A stretch of DNA of 18,416 bases from Nanobdellota archaeon (GCA_023144115.1 JAGLGH010000309.1:1-18416), one strand, 5' to 3'; shown: positions 6,871 to 13,853, counted from the first letter of the stretch. The notes: a model not told the origin generated them from the sequence alone. A program made the numbers and translations.

Positions 6871-7803
6871 ATGGACAAAATAAGTTGCATCAAATGCAAA
6901 AATAATCCCATTTACACGCTAGAGAATAACAGGCAGCTCTGCGATAGTCATTTTATATCCTATTTTGAGAAAAAGGTATTCAGCACTATAAGAAAATTTA
7001 ATCTGCTTGGCAAATCAGGCAGGATTGGCATTGCATTGAGCGGAGGCAAGGACTCTTTAACTACATTATATCTGCTGAACAGGATTGTCATGCGCAATCC
7101 TAAGATGCAGATCACTGCAATTATGGTTGATGAAGGCATAAAAACCAGCGGAGATAAGACAAAGGCTAATGCAATCTCATTCTGCAAGAAAGAAAAGATA
7201 GATCTCAATATATATTCATTCAGCGAGGAATATGGCATAGCATTGGATAACATATTAAAGAAATTGCAATCCAAAGACCATAAAGCAAATCCCTGCACTA
7301 TCTGCGGCATACTCAGGAGAAGGATTCTTAACTCAAAAGCAAGAGAGTTGGGTTTAGATAAGATTGCTACAGGTCATAACCTCGACGATGAAGCTCAATC
7401 AATTCTGATGAACCAGTTCAAAAAAAATGTTCTTGCTTCTGCAAAACTCGGGCCTGTTGTAGGTGTAAAGAAAGATAAGCGATTTGTCCAGAGGATAAAG
7501 CCGCTTTACTTATGTCCTGAAAAAGAAGTCATGTTATATGCTAGGCTTAAAGGCTTTGCAGCAAAGAAACTGGTCTGCAAATACAGAAAATTTGCATTCA
7601 GGAAAGATGTATGCGATATGCTGGATGATTTTGAACAAAAGCATCCAGGCATAAAGAATAATATTATCAGTTCATTCATGGAAATCCTTCCCATGCTAAA
7701 AAAAGAGTATAAAAACAAAAGAATCAGGACATGCTCCAGATGCAGTGAAGTTAGTTCCAGTGATATATGCAACGTCTGTAAATTAATAGAAAAAATTAAT
7801 TAA
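6871..7803 (+). CDS. tRNA 2-thiolation protein, Ctu1/NcsA/TtuA family
   Basis: Members adenylate a tRNA uridine with ATP and replace the 2-oxygen by sulfur: NcsA/Ctu1 at wobble U34, TtuA at U54. The N-terminal zinc ligands are Cys6, Cys9, Cys24 and His27 (CIKC...LCDSH). The PP-loop is SGGKDS (57-62). Cys142 and Cys145 (CTICGILRRR) with Cys236 in LVCKYRK match the three cysteines that hold the 4Fe-4S cluster in TtuA. GHNLDDEAQSILMN (169-181) is the second signature. The C-terminal zinc knuckle uses Cys288, 291, 300 and 303. The 310-residue length is normal and all key residues are present. U34 and U54 members cannot be separated by eye. The gene is single and ends 15 bases from the convergent L10e gene. 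Confidence 0.92.
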   Translation: MDKISCIKCKNNPIYTLENNRQLCDSHFISYFEKKVFSTIRKFNLLGKSGRIGIALSGGKDSLTTLYLLNRIVMRNPKMQITAIMVDEGIKTSGDKTKANAISFCKKEKIDLNIYSFSEEYGIALDNILKKLQSKDHKANPCTICGILRRRILNSKARELGLDKIATGHNLDDEAQSILMNQFKKNVLASAKLGPVVGVKKDKRFVQRIKPLYLCPEKEVMLYARLKGFAAKKLVCKYRKFAFRKDVCDMLDDFEQKHPGIKNNIISSFMEILPMLKKEYKNKRIRTCSRCSEVSSSDICNVCKLIEKIN

Positions 7804-7818
7804 GAAATTAAAGAATAA

Positions 7819-8580
7819 TTAAGAAACTTCAGCTTTAGGTTTCTCTTCCACTTTCACTTCAGATTCAGCTTTCTTTTCAACAGCATCTTCAACAGGTGTT
7901 ATTTCTTTTTTCTCTTCCTGCTCTTTTTTCTTTTCAACTGCTGCTTTTTCAGAAATCTCTTCCACAGGTTCAGCTTTCTCTTTAACCTGAGTTTCTTCCT
8001 TAGCTGGTTTTTCTTTGACAACAGTTTTTTTAGTCTGTGAAACAATTACCTTAGTTTGTGTAAATGCTCTTTCTACGATTGAGTATTTGCCTGGTAGTTT
8101 TTTTGAAGATTTCTTGACTGCTTCCCTTCCTACTTTCATCTGATTCTTATTGACACTGACACTTAAGATTGGTGCGCCGATTCTTATCTGTGCTGCAACA
8201 CCTATTGGCTTCCCAAAGCTCATCTTCATACCAGTACTCATCCTGTCTGCTCCAGCACCGCTTGCAAGAGGGTTTTCTCTCAGGATATGATGAGGAAATA
8301 CTCTTATTTCAAAATAAAACCCACCTTTTCCAAGGTTTTTTTCCAGATACCTATTGCATGTCAGCCTTGCGCTTTCAATAGCATTATGTCTAATCTGCAA
8401 ATCTCCTTTTGAGATAAGATCAAAAGTGACATCAAACTTTTTCTTTGAGTCTCCCATATTATACTTGACTATCTTTGAATGAGGTCTCACCCTGATAAAA
8501 GATTTTTTCCTATATCTGGATGTCCTTGTATACGGCCTTTCAAGCCTCCTGTAAGCACAAAATTTTCTTAGTTTTGCCAT
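7819..8580 (-). CDS. rpl10e: Large subunit ribosomal protein uL16 (L10e) with long charged C-terminal tail
   Basis: uL16 of the archaeal/eukaryotic L10e form binds 23S rRNA near the peptidyl-transferase centre and the A-site tRNA elbow. The core (residues 1-175) is typical, with CAYRRLERPYTRTS, an RHNAIESAR segment, FEIRVFPHHILRENPLASGAGADRMSTGMKMSFGKP (about 90-125) and a final KLPGKYSIVE strand. The archaeal family normally stops near 170-180 residues. Here about 75 more follow, made almost only of Lys, Glu, Val, Ala and Pro (repeated EKP, KEE and VEE elements), which should be disordered. Codon use in the tail resembles the core, with no sign of frameshift, so the tail is probably real. 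The gene stands alone, between a convergent thiolase gene and the divergent pilin-like locus. Confidence 0.95.
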   Translation of the reverse strand: MAKLRKFCAYRRLERPYTRTSRYRKKSFIRVRPHSKIVKYNMGDSKKKFDVTFDLISKGDLQIRHNAIESARLTCNRYLEKNLGKGGFYFEIRVFPHHILRENPLASGAGADRMSTGMKMSFGKPIGVAAQIRIGAPILSVSVNKNQMKVGREAVKKSSKKLPGKYSIVERAFTQTKVIVSQTKKTVVKEKPAKEETQVKEKAEPVEEISEKAAVEKKKEQEEKKEITPVEDAVEKKAESEVKVEEKPKAEVS

Positions 8581-8613
8581 TTTTTAAAATTATATAATTT
8601 CACCAAATTAATA

Positions 8614-8623
8614 TGATATAAGG
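8614..8623 (-). promoter_or_regulatory. Possible TATA box of the L10e gene
   Basis: On the minus strand CCTTATATCA is centred about 38 bases before the ATG, which would give a leader of about 12 bases. A second AT element (8589-8598) is closer, so the choice is uncertain. Confidence 0.3.
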
Positions 8624-8660
8624 AATTCATAACCCTTTTTAAATGTTTGCATGTCCTAAA

Positions 8661-8746
8661 CGAAATATTTATAAAGTCTAAATAACAAGATGAGATTATA
8701 TTATACTATAAAAAATTTACTTTAAACTTGTTTAATATAAGAGGTG
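8661..8746 (+). promoter_or_regulatory. Promoter, leader and ribosome binding site of the pilin-like locus
   Basis: CGAAATATTTATAAAG (8661-8676) is a strong archaeal BRE/TATA-like element. GAGGTG at 8741-8746 is a clear Shine-Dalgarno sequence seven bases before the ATG. The implied leader of about 55 bases is longer than at most other genes here, which may matter for regulation or RNA stability. Confidence 0.55.
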
Positions 8747-8753
8747 TTTAATT

Positions 8754-9356
8754 ATGCGAAAAAATATGAAAAAAAAGGGCGCTCTTGAACTTTCTGTAAA
8801 CTCTATTGTAGTTATGGTAATTGCATTCATAGTATTAGGTTTAATACTAACTTTTACCTATAGGATATTTTCAGCAGGTGGAGATCAAGTAAAAGATATA
8901 TTTACAATGTCAAAATTTAGTACTCCTCCTGATGCAGAGAATCCTATCTTTTTTCCAGAAGAAATTGATATAAAATCAAAAGCAGTTGAAAAAATTGAAG
9001 TGGGATTTTACAATAGGAATTCCTATACTGCTAAAAATGCTATATTTGGAATACATTCATGCAAGGATCAAGCAGGTAATGATATAGTAACTTCAGGAGA
9101 ATATGATGATGGTATCAATAAATTACCCAGAATAACATCTTCATCACAATCTCTTGAAGGTAGCGAGGGAATTGGATTTAAAATTATGTTGATTGAAAAT
9201 GGGCTTCCAAGCGGGACAAATTATATATGTAATCTGATAGTGTATAATGAAGAAATAGGAAAAGCCTATGAGATTGATAAAGAAGATTTAGCTGTAAGGA
9301 ATGCTGATTCACCAGTATATGGAAGTCAACAAATCTTTATAGAAATTATTGCTTAA
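8754..9356 (+). CDS. Pilin-like secreted subunit with class III signal sequence (copy 1)
   Basis: This 200-residue protein begins MRKNMKKKG followed by ALELSVNSIVVMVIAFIVLG. A short basic leader, a small residue and then a 23-residue hydrophobic stretch with Glu at +3 are the pattern of archaeal type IV pilin-like precursors. Cleavage after Gly9 by a prepilin peptidase of the PibD/FlaK class is expected. The rest (about 55-200) looks like one beta-rich extracellular domain with VGFYNRNSYTAKNAIFGIHSC and GLPSGTNYICNLIVY; Cys103 and Cys159 could form a disulfide. It is a clear paralogue of the next gene, 40 bases downstream. Whether it forms a filament (pilus, archaellum-like) or only anchors a surface domain cannot be told. 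The first ATG is preferred because GAGGTG stands seven bases before it. Confidence 0.75.
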   Translation: MRKNMKKKGALELSVNSIVVMVIAFIVLGLILTFTYRIFSAGGDQVKDIFTMSKFSTPPDAENPIFFPEEIDIKSKAVEKIEVGFYNRNSYTAKNAIFGIHSCKDQAGNDIVTSGEYDDGINKLPRITSSSQSLEGSEGIGFKIMLIENGLPSGTNYICNLIVYNEEIGKAYEIDKEDLAVRNADSPVYGSQQIFIEIIA

Positions 9357-9380
9357 GAAATAAAAATATATTATAATATG

Positions 9381-9389
9381 GGAGAGGTG
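9381..9389 (+). promoter_or_regulatory. Ribosome binding site of pilin-like copy 2
   Basis: GGAGAGGTG seven bases before the ATG at 9397 is a strong Shine-Dalgarno sequence, much like the one before copy 1. It fixes the start at the first of two nearby Met codons. The AT-rich run just before it (9361-9379) could also hold a weak promoter. Confidence 0.6.
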
Positions 9390-9396
9390 TATCGTC

Positions 9397-10017
9397 ATGC
9401 GAAAAAATATGAAAAAAAAAGGAGCTCTTGAGCTTTCTGTGAACTCTATTGTCATAATGGTCATAGCGTTTGTAGTTCTTGGGCTGATATTGACTTTTAC
9501 AAGAACAATATTCAAGTTCGGAACTGAAAAGACTACAGGCATATTTGAAGCAACCAGCCTTGAGACTCAGCCAGATGCTGAAAATCCATTGACACTGCCT
9601 GATACCGTATCAGTGAAGTCAGGTGGCAAGAAAACTATGAATGTAGGTTTTTATAACAGAAACCCATATCAGGCAGTAGATGCGAAGTTTGGGATATATG
9701 ACTGCCAGGATGAAAGCGGTGATAGCATGGAAGTTATAGCAACTGTATTAAATGAAGATAAATCTGCAATAATCCCTACAATAACTTCATCATGGCAGAC
9801 TATCGAAGGCAGTGAATCAAAGGGTTATAAGATTATCATTACAGATAATGGTCTTCCAAGTGGTCAGTTATATATCTGTACAGTTGTAGTATATAAAAAT
9901 GGTGCAGTGACCGACCCCCATCTCTTAGAATCTACTAAAATTAATTCAAGAGGTTCGGATTTAACTGTGAACCCAGTCTATGAGAGCAAGCAGATTTTCC
10001 TGCAGATTGCTGCATAA
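9397..10017 (+). CDS. Pilin-like secreted subunit with class III signal sequence (copy 2)
   Basis: This 206-residue tandem paralogue of the preceding gene has its first 19 residues identical, as is the PDAENP motif after the helix. VGFYNRNPYQAVDAKFGIYDC, the SS-Q-EGSE segment and GLPSGQLYICTVVVY match copy 1 in order and spacing, including the cysteine pair (Cys103, Cys161). The leader, expected cleavage after Gly9 and the hydrophobic helix (about 14-36) again fit a type IV pilin-like precursor processed by a prepilin peptidase. The divergent middle and C-terminal parts suggest two subunits with different exposed surfaces, for example major and minor pilins. No peptidase, ATPase or platform protein is in this window, so assembly machinery would have to be elsewhere. 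Confidence 0.75.
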   Translation: MRKNMKKKGALELSVNSIVIMVIAFVVLGLILTFTRTIFKFGTEKTTGIFEATSLETQPDAENPLTLPDTVSVKSGGKKTMNVGFYNRNPYQAVDAKFGIYDCQDESGDSMEVIATVLNEDKSAIIPTITSSWQTIEGSESKGYKIIITDNGLPSGQLYICTVVVYKNGAVTDPHLLESTKINSRGSDLTVNPVYESKQIFLQIAA

Positions 10018-10026
10018 GAACAAACA

Positions 10027-10045
10027 TTTTTTTAAAACTTTTTTT
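10027..10045 (+). terminator. Twin T7 tracts, possible partial terminator inside the locus
   Basis: Two runs of seven T (10027-10033 and 10039-10045) separated by AAAAC follow the copy 2 stop codon within 30 bases. Such tracts can stop archaeal RNA polymerase, so the two pilin genes may be transcribed more than the genes downstream. No hairpin is needed or seen. Confidence 0.35.
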
Positions 10046-10062
10046 ATAAAAAGAGGTGAAAG

Positions 10063-10287
10063 ATGGCAAAATCAAAAAGAAGGATGACACAGCAGCAGGA
10101 ATTTGACATCATGAAAATGATTTTTGACAAGTTCCTCTGGCTCGGCTTTATTATGATTGTATTTGGGATTTATAACATCATGATGGATGCAGTAAAGAAT
10201 GGTATTGCATGGATGATCATAGGTATAATTATGCTTGGAGTGTTCCTTGTGATAATCGTAAAGGAGTTTGAGATAATAAAGCATTAA
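10063..10287 (+). CDS. Small two-helix membrane protein of the pilin-like locus
   Basis: This 74-residue protein has a basic, Gln-rich N-terminus (MAKSKRRMTQQQ) followed by two hydrophobic segments, about 27-42 (WLGFIMIVFGIYNIMM) and 49-66 (GIAWMIIGIIMLGVFLVI), and a short charged tail. A Shine-Dalgarno sequence (AGAGGTGA, 10052-10059) stands close before the ATG. It has no class III signal and no cysteines. It lies between the second and third pilin-like genes, with only two bases to the next start, so it is very likely in the same transcript; a role in membrane anchoring or assembly of those subunits is an inference from position alone. No family is recognised. Confidence 0.65.
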   Translation: MAKSKRRMTQQQEFDIMKMIFDKFLWLGFIMIVFGIYNIMMDAVKNGIAWMIIGIIMLGVFLVIIVKEFEIIKH

Positions 10288-10289
10288 AG

Positions 10290-10967
10290 ATGAAATATCG
10301 AGTTCGACCCAAATACACTGTAAAAAATTTGCCTTGCAAATCTTTTAATAAGAAAGCTGCAATAGAACTTTCAATTAATTTCTTTGTTATACTCATAATT
10401 TCTTTAGTTGTATTTGGCTCAGGCTTAACTTTATTCTGGAAGATCTACCAAAGTGGCGAAGAGCAGCTTAGGCAAGTTAGCAGAAATGTGGAACAGAAAA
10501 TCATAACACAGCTTCATGGAGGGGCTAAAGTATCAGTTGTTCCAAGATCAATTGATTTGGATAGAGACGAAGAATATATCATAGGAATTGGCATAAATAA
10601 TGTCCTACCTGACGATCATATCTTTAAGATATTTGCAAGGAGAGGGTTATTTGTAAGGGAAGATATGGAGCCATGCACCTTTTCCCCTGGTCCTCTTGAT
10701 ACTGATGATACTGATTGCGCAAATCTTGACCCACCTATCCCTCTATTAAAGCTTCTTGGAGATAAGGCTGAACTGAGGGTAGAATCAAACAAGCAGGAAA
10801 TATCAAATCTTATGATCAAGACTGAAAGGAAAGCACTTTCTGGAAGATATACGATTGATATATGTGTGTGTTATAATGAAACAACTTGTGTAGGTTATGA
10901 GGAATGCAAACTAGATCCTTATGATATAAATTATCCAGTCTCTAAAATCAGGGTAAATGTTCGTTGA
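10290..10967 (+). CDS. Pilin-like protein with class III signal sequence (third, divergent)
   Basis: The 225-residue product has a 22-23 residue basic leader ending NKKA, then AIELSINFFVILIISLVVFG, the same x-LELS-N pattern as the two upstream subunits, so processing by a prepilin peptidase between about residues 23 and 24 is expected. The outer part differs: a helical linker rich in Glu, Gln and Arg (about 50-75), then a beta-rich domain with several cysteines, including CTFSPGP, DCANL and a cluster ICVCYNETTCVGYEEC near the C-terminus, which should be oxidised outside the cell. Its start lies two bases after the small membrane gene, with no clear Shine-Dalgarno, so it is probably translated by coupling. 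It may be a minor or tip subunit; that is inference. Confidence 0.7.
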   Translation: MKYRVRPKYTVKNLPCKSFNKKAAIELSINFFVILIISLVVFGSGLTLFWKIYQSGEEQLRQVSRNVEQKIITQLHGGAKVSVVPRSIDLDRDEEYIIGIGINNVLPDDHIFKIFARRGLFVREDMEPCTFSPGPLDTDDTDCANLDPPIPLLKLLGDKAELRVESNKQEISNLMIKTERKALSGRYTIDICVCYNETTCVGYEECKLDPYDINYPVSKIRVNVR

Positions 10968-11056
10968 ATCTCATAAATAATAAGAAAAAATTTATTTTGC
11001 ATAATTCTTTAACTTGTGCAACCCGAGTTTATCACTAATTAGTAGATTCACAAAGC

Positions 11057-11070
11057 AATATTTATAAATC
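11057..11070 (+). promoter_or_regulatory. TATA box for a leaderless phosphoribosyltransferase gene
   Basis: AATATTTATAAATC is centred about 26 bases before the ATG at 11091 and nearly repeats the element before the pilin locus. No Shine-Dalgarno sequence intervenes. Confidence 0.55.
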
Positions 11071-11090
11071 CAAACTTATTTCTTTCTCTT

Positions 11091-12014
11091 ATGAGGTCAA
11101 TTCCCAACATATCTTTATCCAAGTATTATCAAATAGAAAAAAAATTTATTGAACATTCCTATCACTTAACTATTCAAGACTTGGTTAAAAAAATTGAAAA
11201 TGAAAAAAATCCCCTGAATTTTAACGATCAGTTATTAGCAATATCTCAGCTTTATTTTGAGGGACTTATTGAAAAAGATAGTGATCAGAATATTGATAAG
11301 GAAAATCCATGGTTAGAACAATCTGAAGCTCTATCAAGATTAAATCTTGCAGGCAAAAAAGCTATTGGCTCTTTTTACCGCGGCAATGGTGTTGATTTTG
11401 ATGATATAATGGAGACTTTTTTGCCTTATGCTTCTACTATCCTGCAATATGGTAATAATGATTGTACTGCAAAACACAGGCATGCTTACTTTACTGATTA
11501 TGATGAAGTCCAGCGCTTTGGCCTGAATCTGCCAATCATATCAGATTATATAGGAGATATAGACACAATCGCTTGTGTGGCTTCAGGAGGATTTGAGCCA
11601 TCTTATTTGCTTATGGACATGATGGAAAAAGAAGAATTGGCTGTTATGAGATACTCTAATAACAAAAATGATTCAGAAGTAAGAGTGCCTGCATATATTT
11701 CTAAAAATTACCTTGATTCCCAAATAAAAGGTAAAAAGGTTTTAGTTGTTGAGGATATGGTTTCTACAGGCATATCATTAGGTCAGGTTATGAAGTTTGT
11801 CTCTAACTTTAAACCTAAAGTAAATTATGGAACATCTGTAATTGGGAATAATTATGCTCTAAAGTTAAATGCAAATATTCTAAATCCTCTCCAGCCTTTC
11901 TTATGTGAAAAAATAGGGCTAATGAGTTATATGCTTCGCCAGTCTGGCAGATTTATTAGAACTTGGGTAAATACTCCTATGCTTGCATCGATTTCAAATT
12001 CCAAGTTGAGTTGA
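11091..12014 (+). CDS. Phosphoribosyltransferase-domain protein, unassigned
   Basis: The C-terminal half (about 140-270) has a type I phosphoribosyltransferase fold. VLVVEDMVSTGIS (217-229) is the PRPP-binding loop with its paired acidic residues and TG turn, preceded by a CVASGGFEPSYLL strand-helix (162-174) that fits the first conserved strand. About 130 residues come before it, helical and unlike the usual short hood of purine or orotate enzymes, with an aromatic/basic CTAKHRHAYFTDYDE segment just before the domain. The substrate base is not evident, and homologues may be regulatory or salvage enzymes. The gene stands alone with its own promoter and converges on the second methyltransferase gene. 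Confidence 0.75.
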   Translation: MRSIPNISLSKYYQIEKKFIEHSYHLTIQDLVKKIENEKNPLNFNDQLLAISQLYFEGLIEKDSDQNIDKENPWLEQSEALSRLNLAGKKAIGSFYRGNGVDFDDIMETFLPYASTILQYGNNDCTAKHRHAYFTDYDEVQRFGLNLPIISDYIGDIDTIACVASGGFEPSYLLMDMMEKEELAVMRYSNNKNDSEVRVPAYISKNYLDSQIKGKKVLVVEDMVSTGISLGQVMKFVSNFKPKVNYGTSVIGNNYALKLNANILNPLQPFLCEKIGLMSYMLRQSGRFIRTWVNTPMLASISNSKLS

Positions 12015-12065
12015 AGAGCAAAGCTCTTTATGAAAAAATTATCAGGCTTTTAACATAAATATAAG

Positions 12066-12674
12066 TCATAATTTCCTGGCAAATATGTTGATATGCACTT
12101 CACCCTCTGGCTGGTCAAAAGAGCTGTCAATTATATTAAATCCTGCGTTTCTGAGCTCTTCTTCAATCTCAGGCTGATTATGCTCTGCGCAGAACACTTT
12201 TTCAGGCATATAATCCAACTGATCCATGCCTTCTTCCTCTCCTGCAAGCGTGCTAATAAACAGGATACCCTCCTTCTTCAGCACTCTGCGCAATTCTTTT
12301 AATGTTTTCCTGATCTCTTTCTTGCTGATATGGTTAAATGTATCCATGCACCAGATGCCCTGAAATGCACTGTCTTTATATGCAATCTTATAGATGCTAT
12401 TATTCCTGAATACAATATTTAGATTATCTTCTTTTGCTCTTTTTCTTGCTATTTTTAGGATTTCCTTAGATATATCTATACCTTTTACAGCAAGACATTC
12501 TTCTGCAAGATAAGCTGAATCCCTTCCTGCAGCGCATCCTGCATCTAGGACAACTGCTTTGGCTGGAAGCAAAGAGATAAATTTAGTGAGAAGACACTGT
12601 GGAAGCCTTTGTTCCAGATAATCTGCATATTGCTTCGCATACTTATCATATGTTTTTGCTATTTGTGATTGCAT
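12066..12674 (-). CDS. Class I SAM-dependent methyltransferase, small
   Basis: This is a 202-residue protein of the Methyltransf_11/25 type. A short helical start (AKTYDKYAKQYADYLEQR) is typical of this group. Motif I is VLDAGCAAGRDSAYLAE (42-58), with Ala replacing the usual Gly or Thr of GCGTG; the strand 2 acid is Asp67 in KGIDIS; the post-I region is GIWCMDTFNHISKKEI, and motif VI sits in LRRVLKKEGILFIS. The C-terminus ends in a GEVHINIFARK strand. Substrate unknown; such proteins methylate small molecules or tRNA bases. It lies nine bases downstream of triosephosphate isomerase on the same strand, probably in one transcript with it. Confidence 0.82.
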   Translation of the reverse strand: MQSQIAKTYDKYAKQYADYLEQRLPQCLLTKFISLLPAKAVVLDAGCAAGRDSAYLAEECLAVKGIDISKEILKIARKRAKEDNLNIVFRNNSIYKIAYKDSAFQGIWCMDTFNHISKKEIRKTLKELRRVLKKEGILFISTLAGEEEGMDQLDYMPEKVFCAEHNQPEIEEELRNAGFNIIDSSFDQPEGEVHINIFARKL

Positions 12675-12683
12675 GAATCTAAA

Positions 12684-13475
12684 TTAAAATTTTGCAGCTG
12701 CAACAATCTCTGCAAACTCTCCAGGTTTAAGTGAAGCGCCTCCAACAAGAGCTCCATCAATATTCTTCATATCAAGTATGGCTTTTGCATTGCCAGGGTT
12801 TACGCTTCCCCCATAAAGTATATTAATATTATCTGCAATAGTCTTATCATAAATTTTTTCTATAACATCCCTTATAAAACTATGGGCTTCTTCAGCATCA
12901 TCAGGAGTTGCTGGCTTATGCGTAGGGTCATCATTGCTGATTGCCCAAACTGGCTCATATGCTATGATAAGGATTTGCGCCTGGTTTTTTGAAATGCCCT
13001 CAAGGCAGCCTTTAAGCTGGTTCTCCAGGACAGTACTGGTAAGACCTTCTTTTTTCTCTTCCATTGTTTCTCCTATGCAGAGTATTGGGATGAGATTTGC
13101 CTTGAATGCTGCATGCATTTTTTTGTTTATCATTGCATTATCTTCATTAAATATATGCCTCCTTTCAGAATGACCCAGCATAACATGAGTAGCGCCTGCA
13201 CCTTTAAGCATCACTCCAGATATTTCTCCTGTAAATGCGCCCTGTTCCTCAAAATGCATATTCTGGCCACCGATTTTTATATCTGTCTTATCAAGAACTC
13301 TTGCTGTGCAGCTGATTGCAGTCGCTGGAGGACATACCAATACTTCAATATCTTCACCTATCTTTGCAAGAATGACTTTAAGATTTACAGCAAATTCCTC
13401 TGCTTCTGCATTGGTCTTATGCATCTTCCAGTTTCCTGCAATAATTCTTTTTCTTGTCATTCTTTTTCCTGACAT
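12684..13475 (-). CDS. tpiA: Triosephosphate isomerase, bacterial/eukaryotic-length form
   Basis: The enzyme interconverts dihydroxyacetone phosphate and glyceraldehyde 3-phosphate in central sugar metabolism. Catalytic residues are present: Asn15 and Lys17 (GNWKMHK), His102 (GHSERR) and Glu174 (AYEPVWAI), plus the phosphate-binding YGGSV (221-225) and GALVGGASL. At 263 residues it is the long form of bacteria and eukaryotes; archaeal enzymes are usually near 220-230. The phosphate lid (loop 6), normally WAIGTGK-x-A, reads WAISNDDPTHKPAT, about three residues longer and without the GTG. The true start may be the second Met (13460-13458), since AGGA stands six bases before it and homologues begin a few residues before the AGNWKM motif. 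It lies 12 bases after the DUF4405-like gene on the same strand. Confidence 0.95.
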   Translation of the reverse strand: MSGKRMTRKRIIAGNWKMHKTNAEAEEFAVNLKVILAKIGEDIEVLVCPPATAISCTARVLDKTDIKIGGQNMHFEEQGAFTGEISGVMLKGAGATHVMLGHSERRHIFNEDNAMINKKMHAAFKANLIPILCIGETMEEKKEGLTSTVLENQLKGCLEGISKNQAQILIIAYEPVWAISNDDPTHKPATPDDAEEAHSFIRDVIEKIYDKTIADNINILYGGSVNPGNAKAILDMKNIDGALVGGASLKPGEFAEIVAAAKF

Positions 13476-13487
13476 TTTTTAAATCTC

Positions 13488-13772
13488 TTATATCTCTGCT
13501 TTTTTCTTAAGTTTCAATATCCTTTTTCTCATATCCTTTGTCAAATACCACTGTAATATAAAATGGGTAATTATGAAGATTACAAAGATTATCACAAACA
13601 AATAATGCAGGATTAACCAATAATGATTTGTTATTCCCAGGAATAGTTCCTGATTTCCTCCTTTGGCATTTAACATACGGAAAACAAATAACACGATTCC
13701 TGATATAGCAACCAGAATAAGTGATAAGAACATCAACACATCAATCCAATAATTCACTCTTGGTTTAGTCAT
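13488..13772 (-). CDS. DUF4405-like small membrane protein
   Basis: This 94-residue protein begins KPRVNYWIDVLMFLSLILVAISGIVLF, the N-terminal pattern of DUF4405 family membrane proteins. A short outer loop (NAKGGNQELFLGITNHYW) and a second helix (LHYLFVIIFVIFIITHFILQW) follow, then a basic tail. Family members carry conserved histidines at helix ends that suggest cytochrome b-like haem binding. Here two or three His remain (NHYW, LHYL, THFILQW), but the second His of the usual HxxxHW motif is Gln. No electron-transfer partner is seen nearby. It is the first gene of a probable transcript with triosephosphate isomerase and the second methyltransferase. Confidence 0.65.
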   Translation of the reverse strand: MTKPRVNYWIDVLMFLSLILVAISGIVLFVFRMLNAKGGNQELFLGITNHYWLILHYLFVIIFVIFIITHFILQWYLTKDMRKRILKLKKKAEI

Positions 13773-13789
13773 AATACTTATTAAAAATA

Positions 13790-13806
13790 AAGATATATTT
13801 AAATAT
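13790..13806. promoter_or_regulatory. Shared divergent promoter of the DUF4405-like gene and thrS
   Basis: AGATATATTTAAATATT is nearly symmetrical and can serve as a TATA box in both directions. Its centre is about 25 bases before the minus-strand ATG at 13772 (leaderless) and about 58 bases before thrS, leaving a leader of about 30 bases for the latter. Confidence 0.45.
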
Positions 13807-13845
13807 TACGGTATTTTAACAGTCTTCATATGAAAATCTTTATGT

Positions 13846-13853
13846 GGATGTGA
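13846..13853 (+). promoter_or_regulatory. Ribosome binding site of thrS
   Basis: GGATGTGA, close to the anti-Shine-Dalgarno complement GGAGGTGA, stands four bases before the ATG at 13858 and supports that start. Confidence 0.5.

Noticed and set aside
8169..8381. Plus-strand frame within the L10e gene
   Set aside because: It is antisense to the conserved core of a ribosomal protein; no independent start signals.
12014..12028. Hairpin AAGAGC-AAA-GCTCTT at the end of the phosphoribosyltransferase gene
   Set aside because: The stem is only six pairs with a three-base loop and no T-run follows, so a terminator role is not supported.
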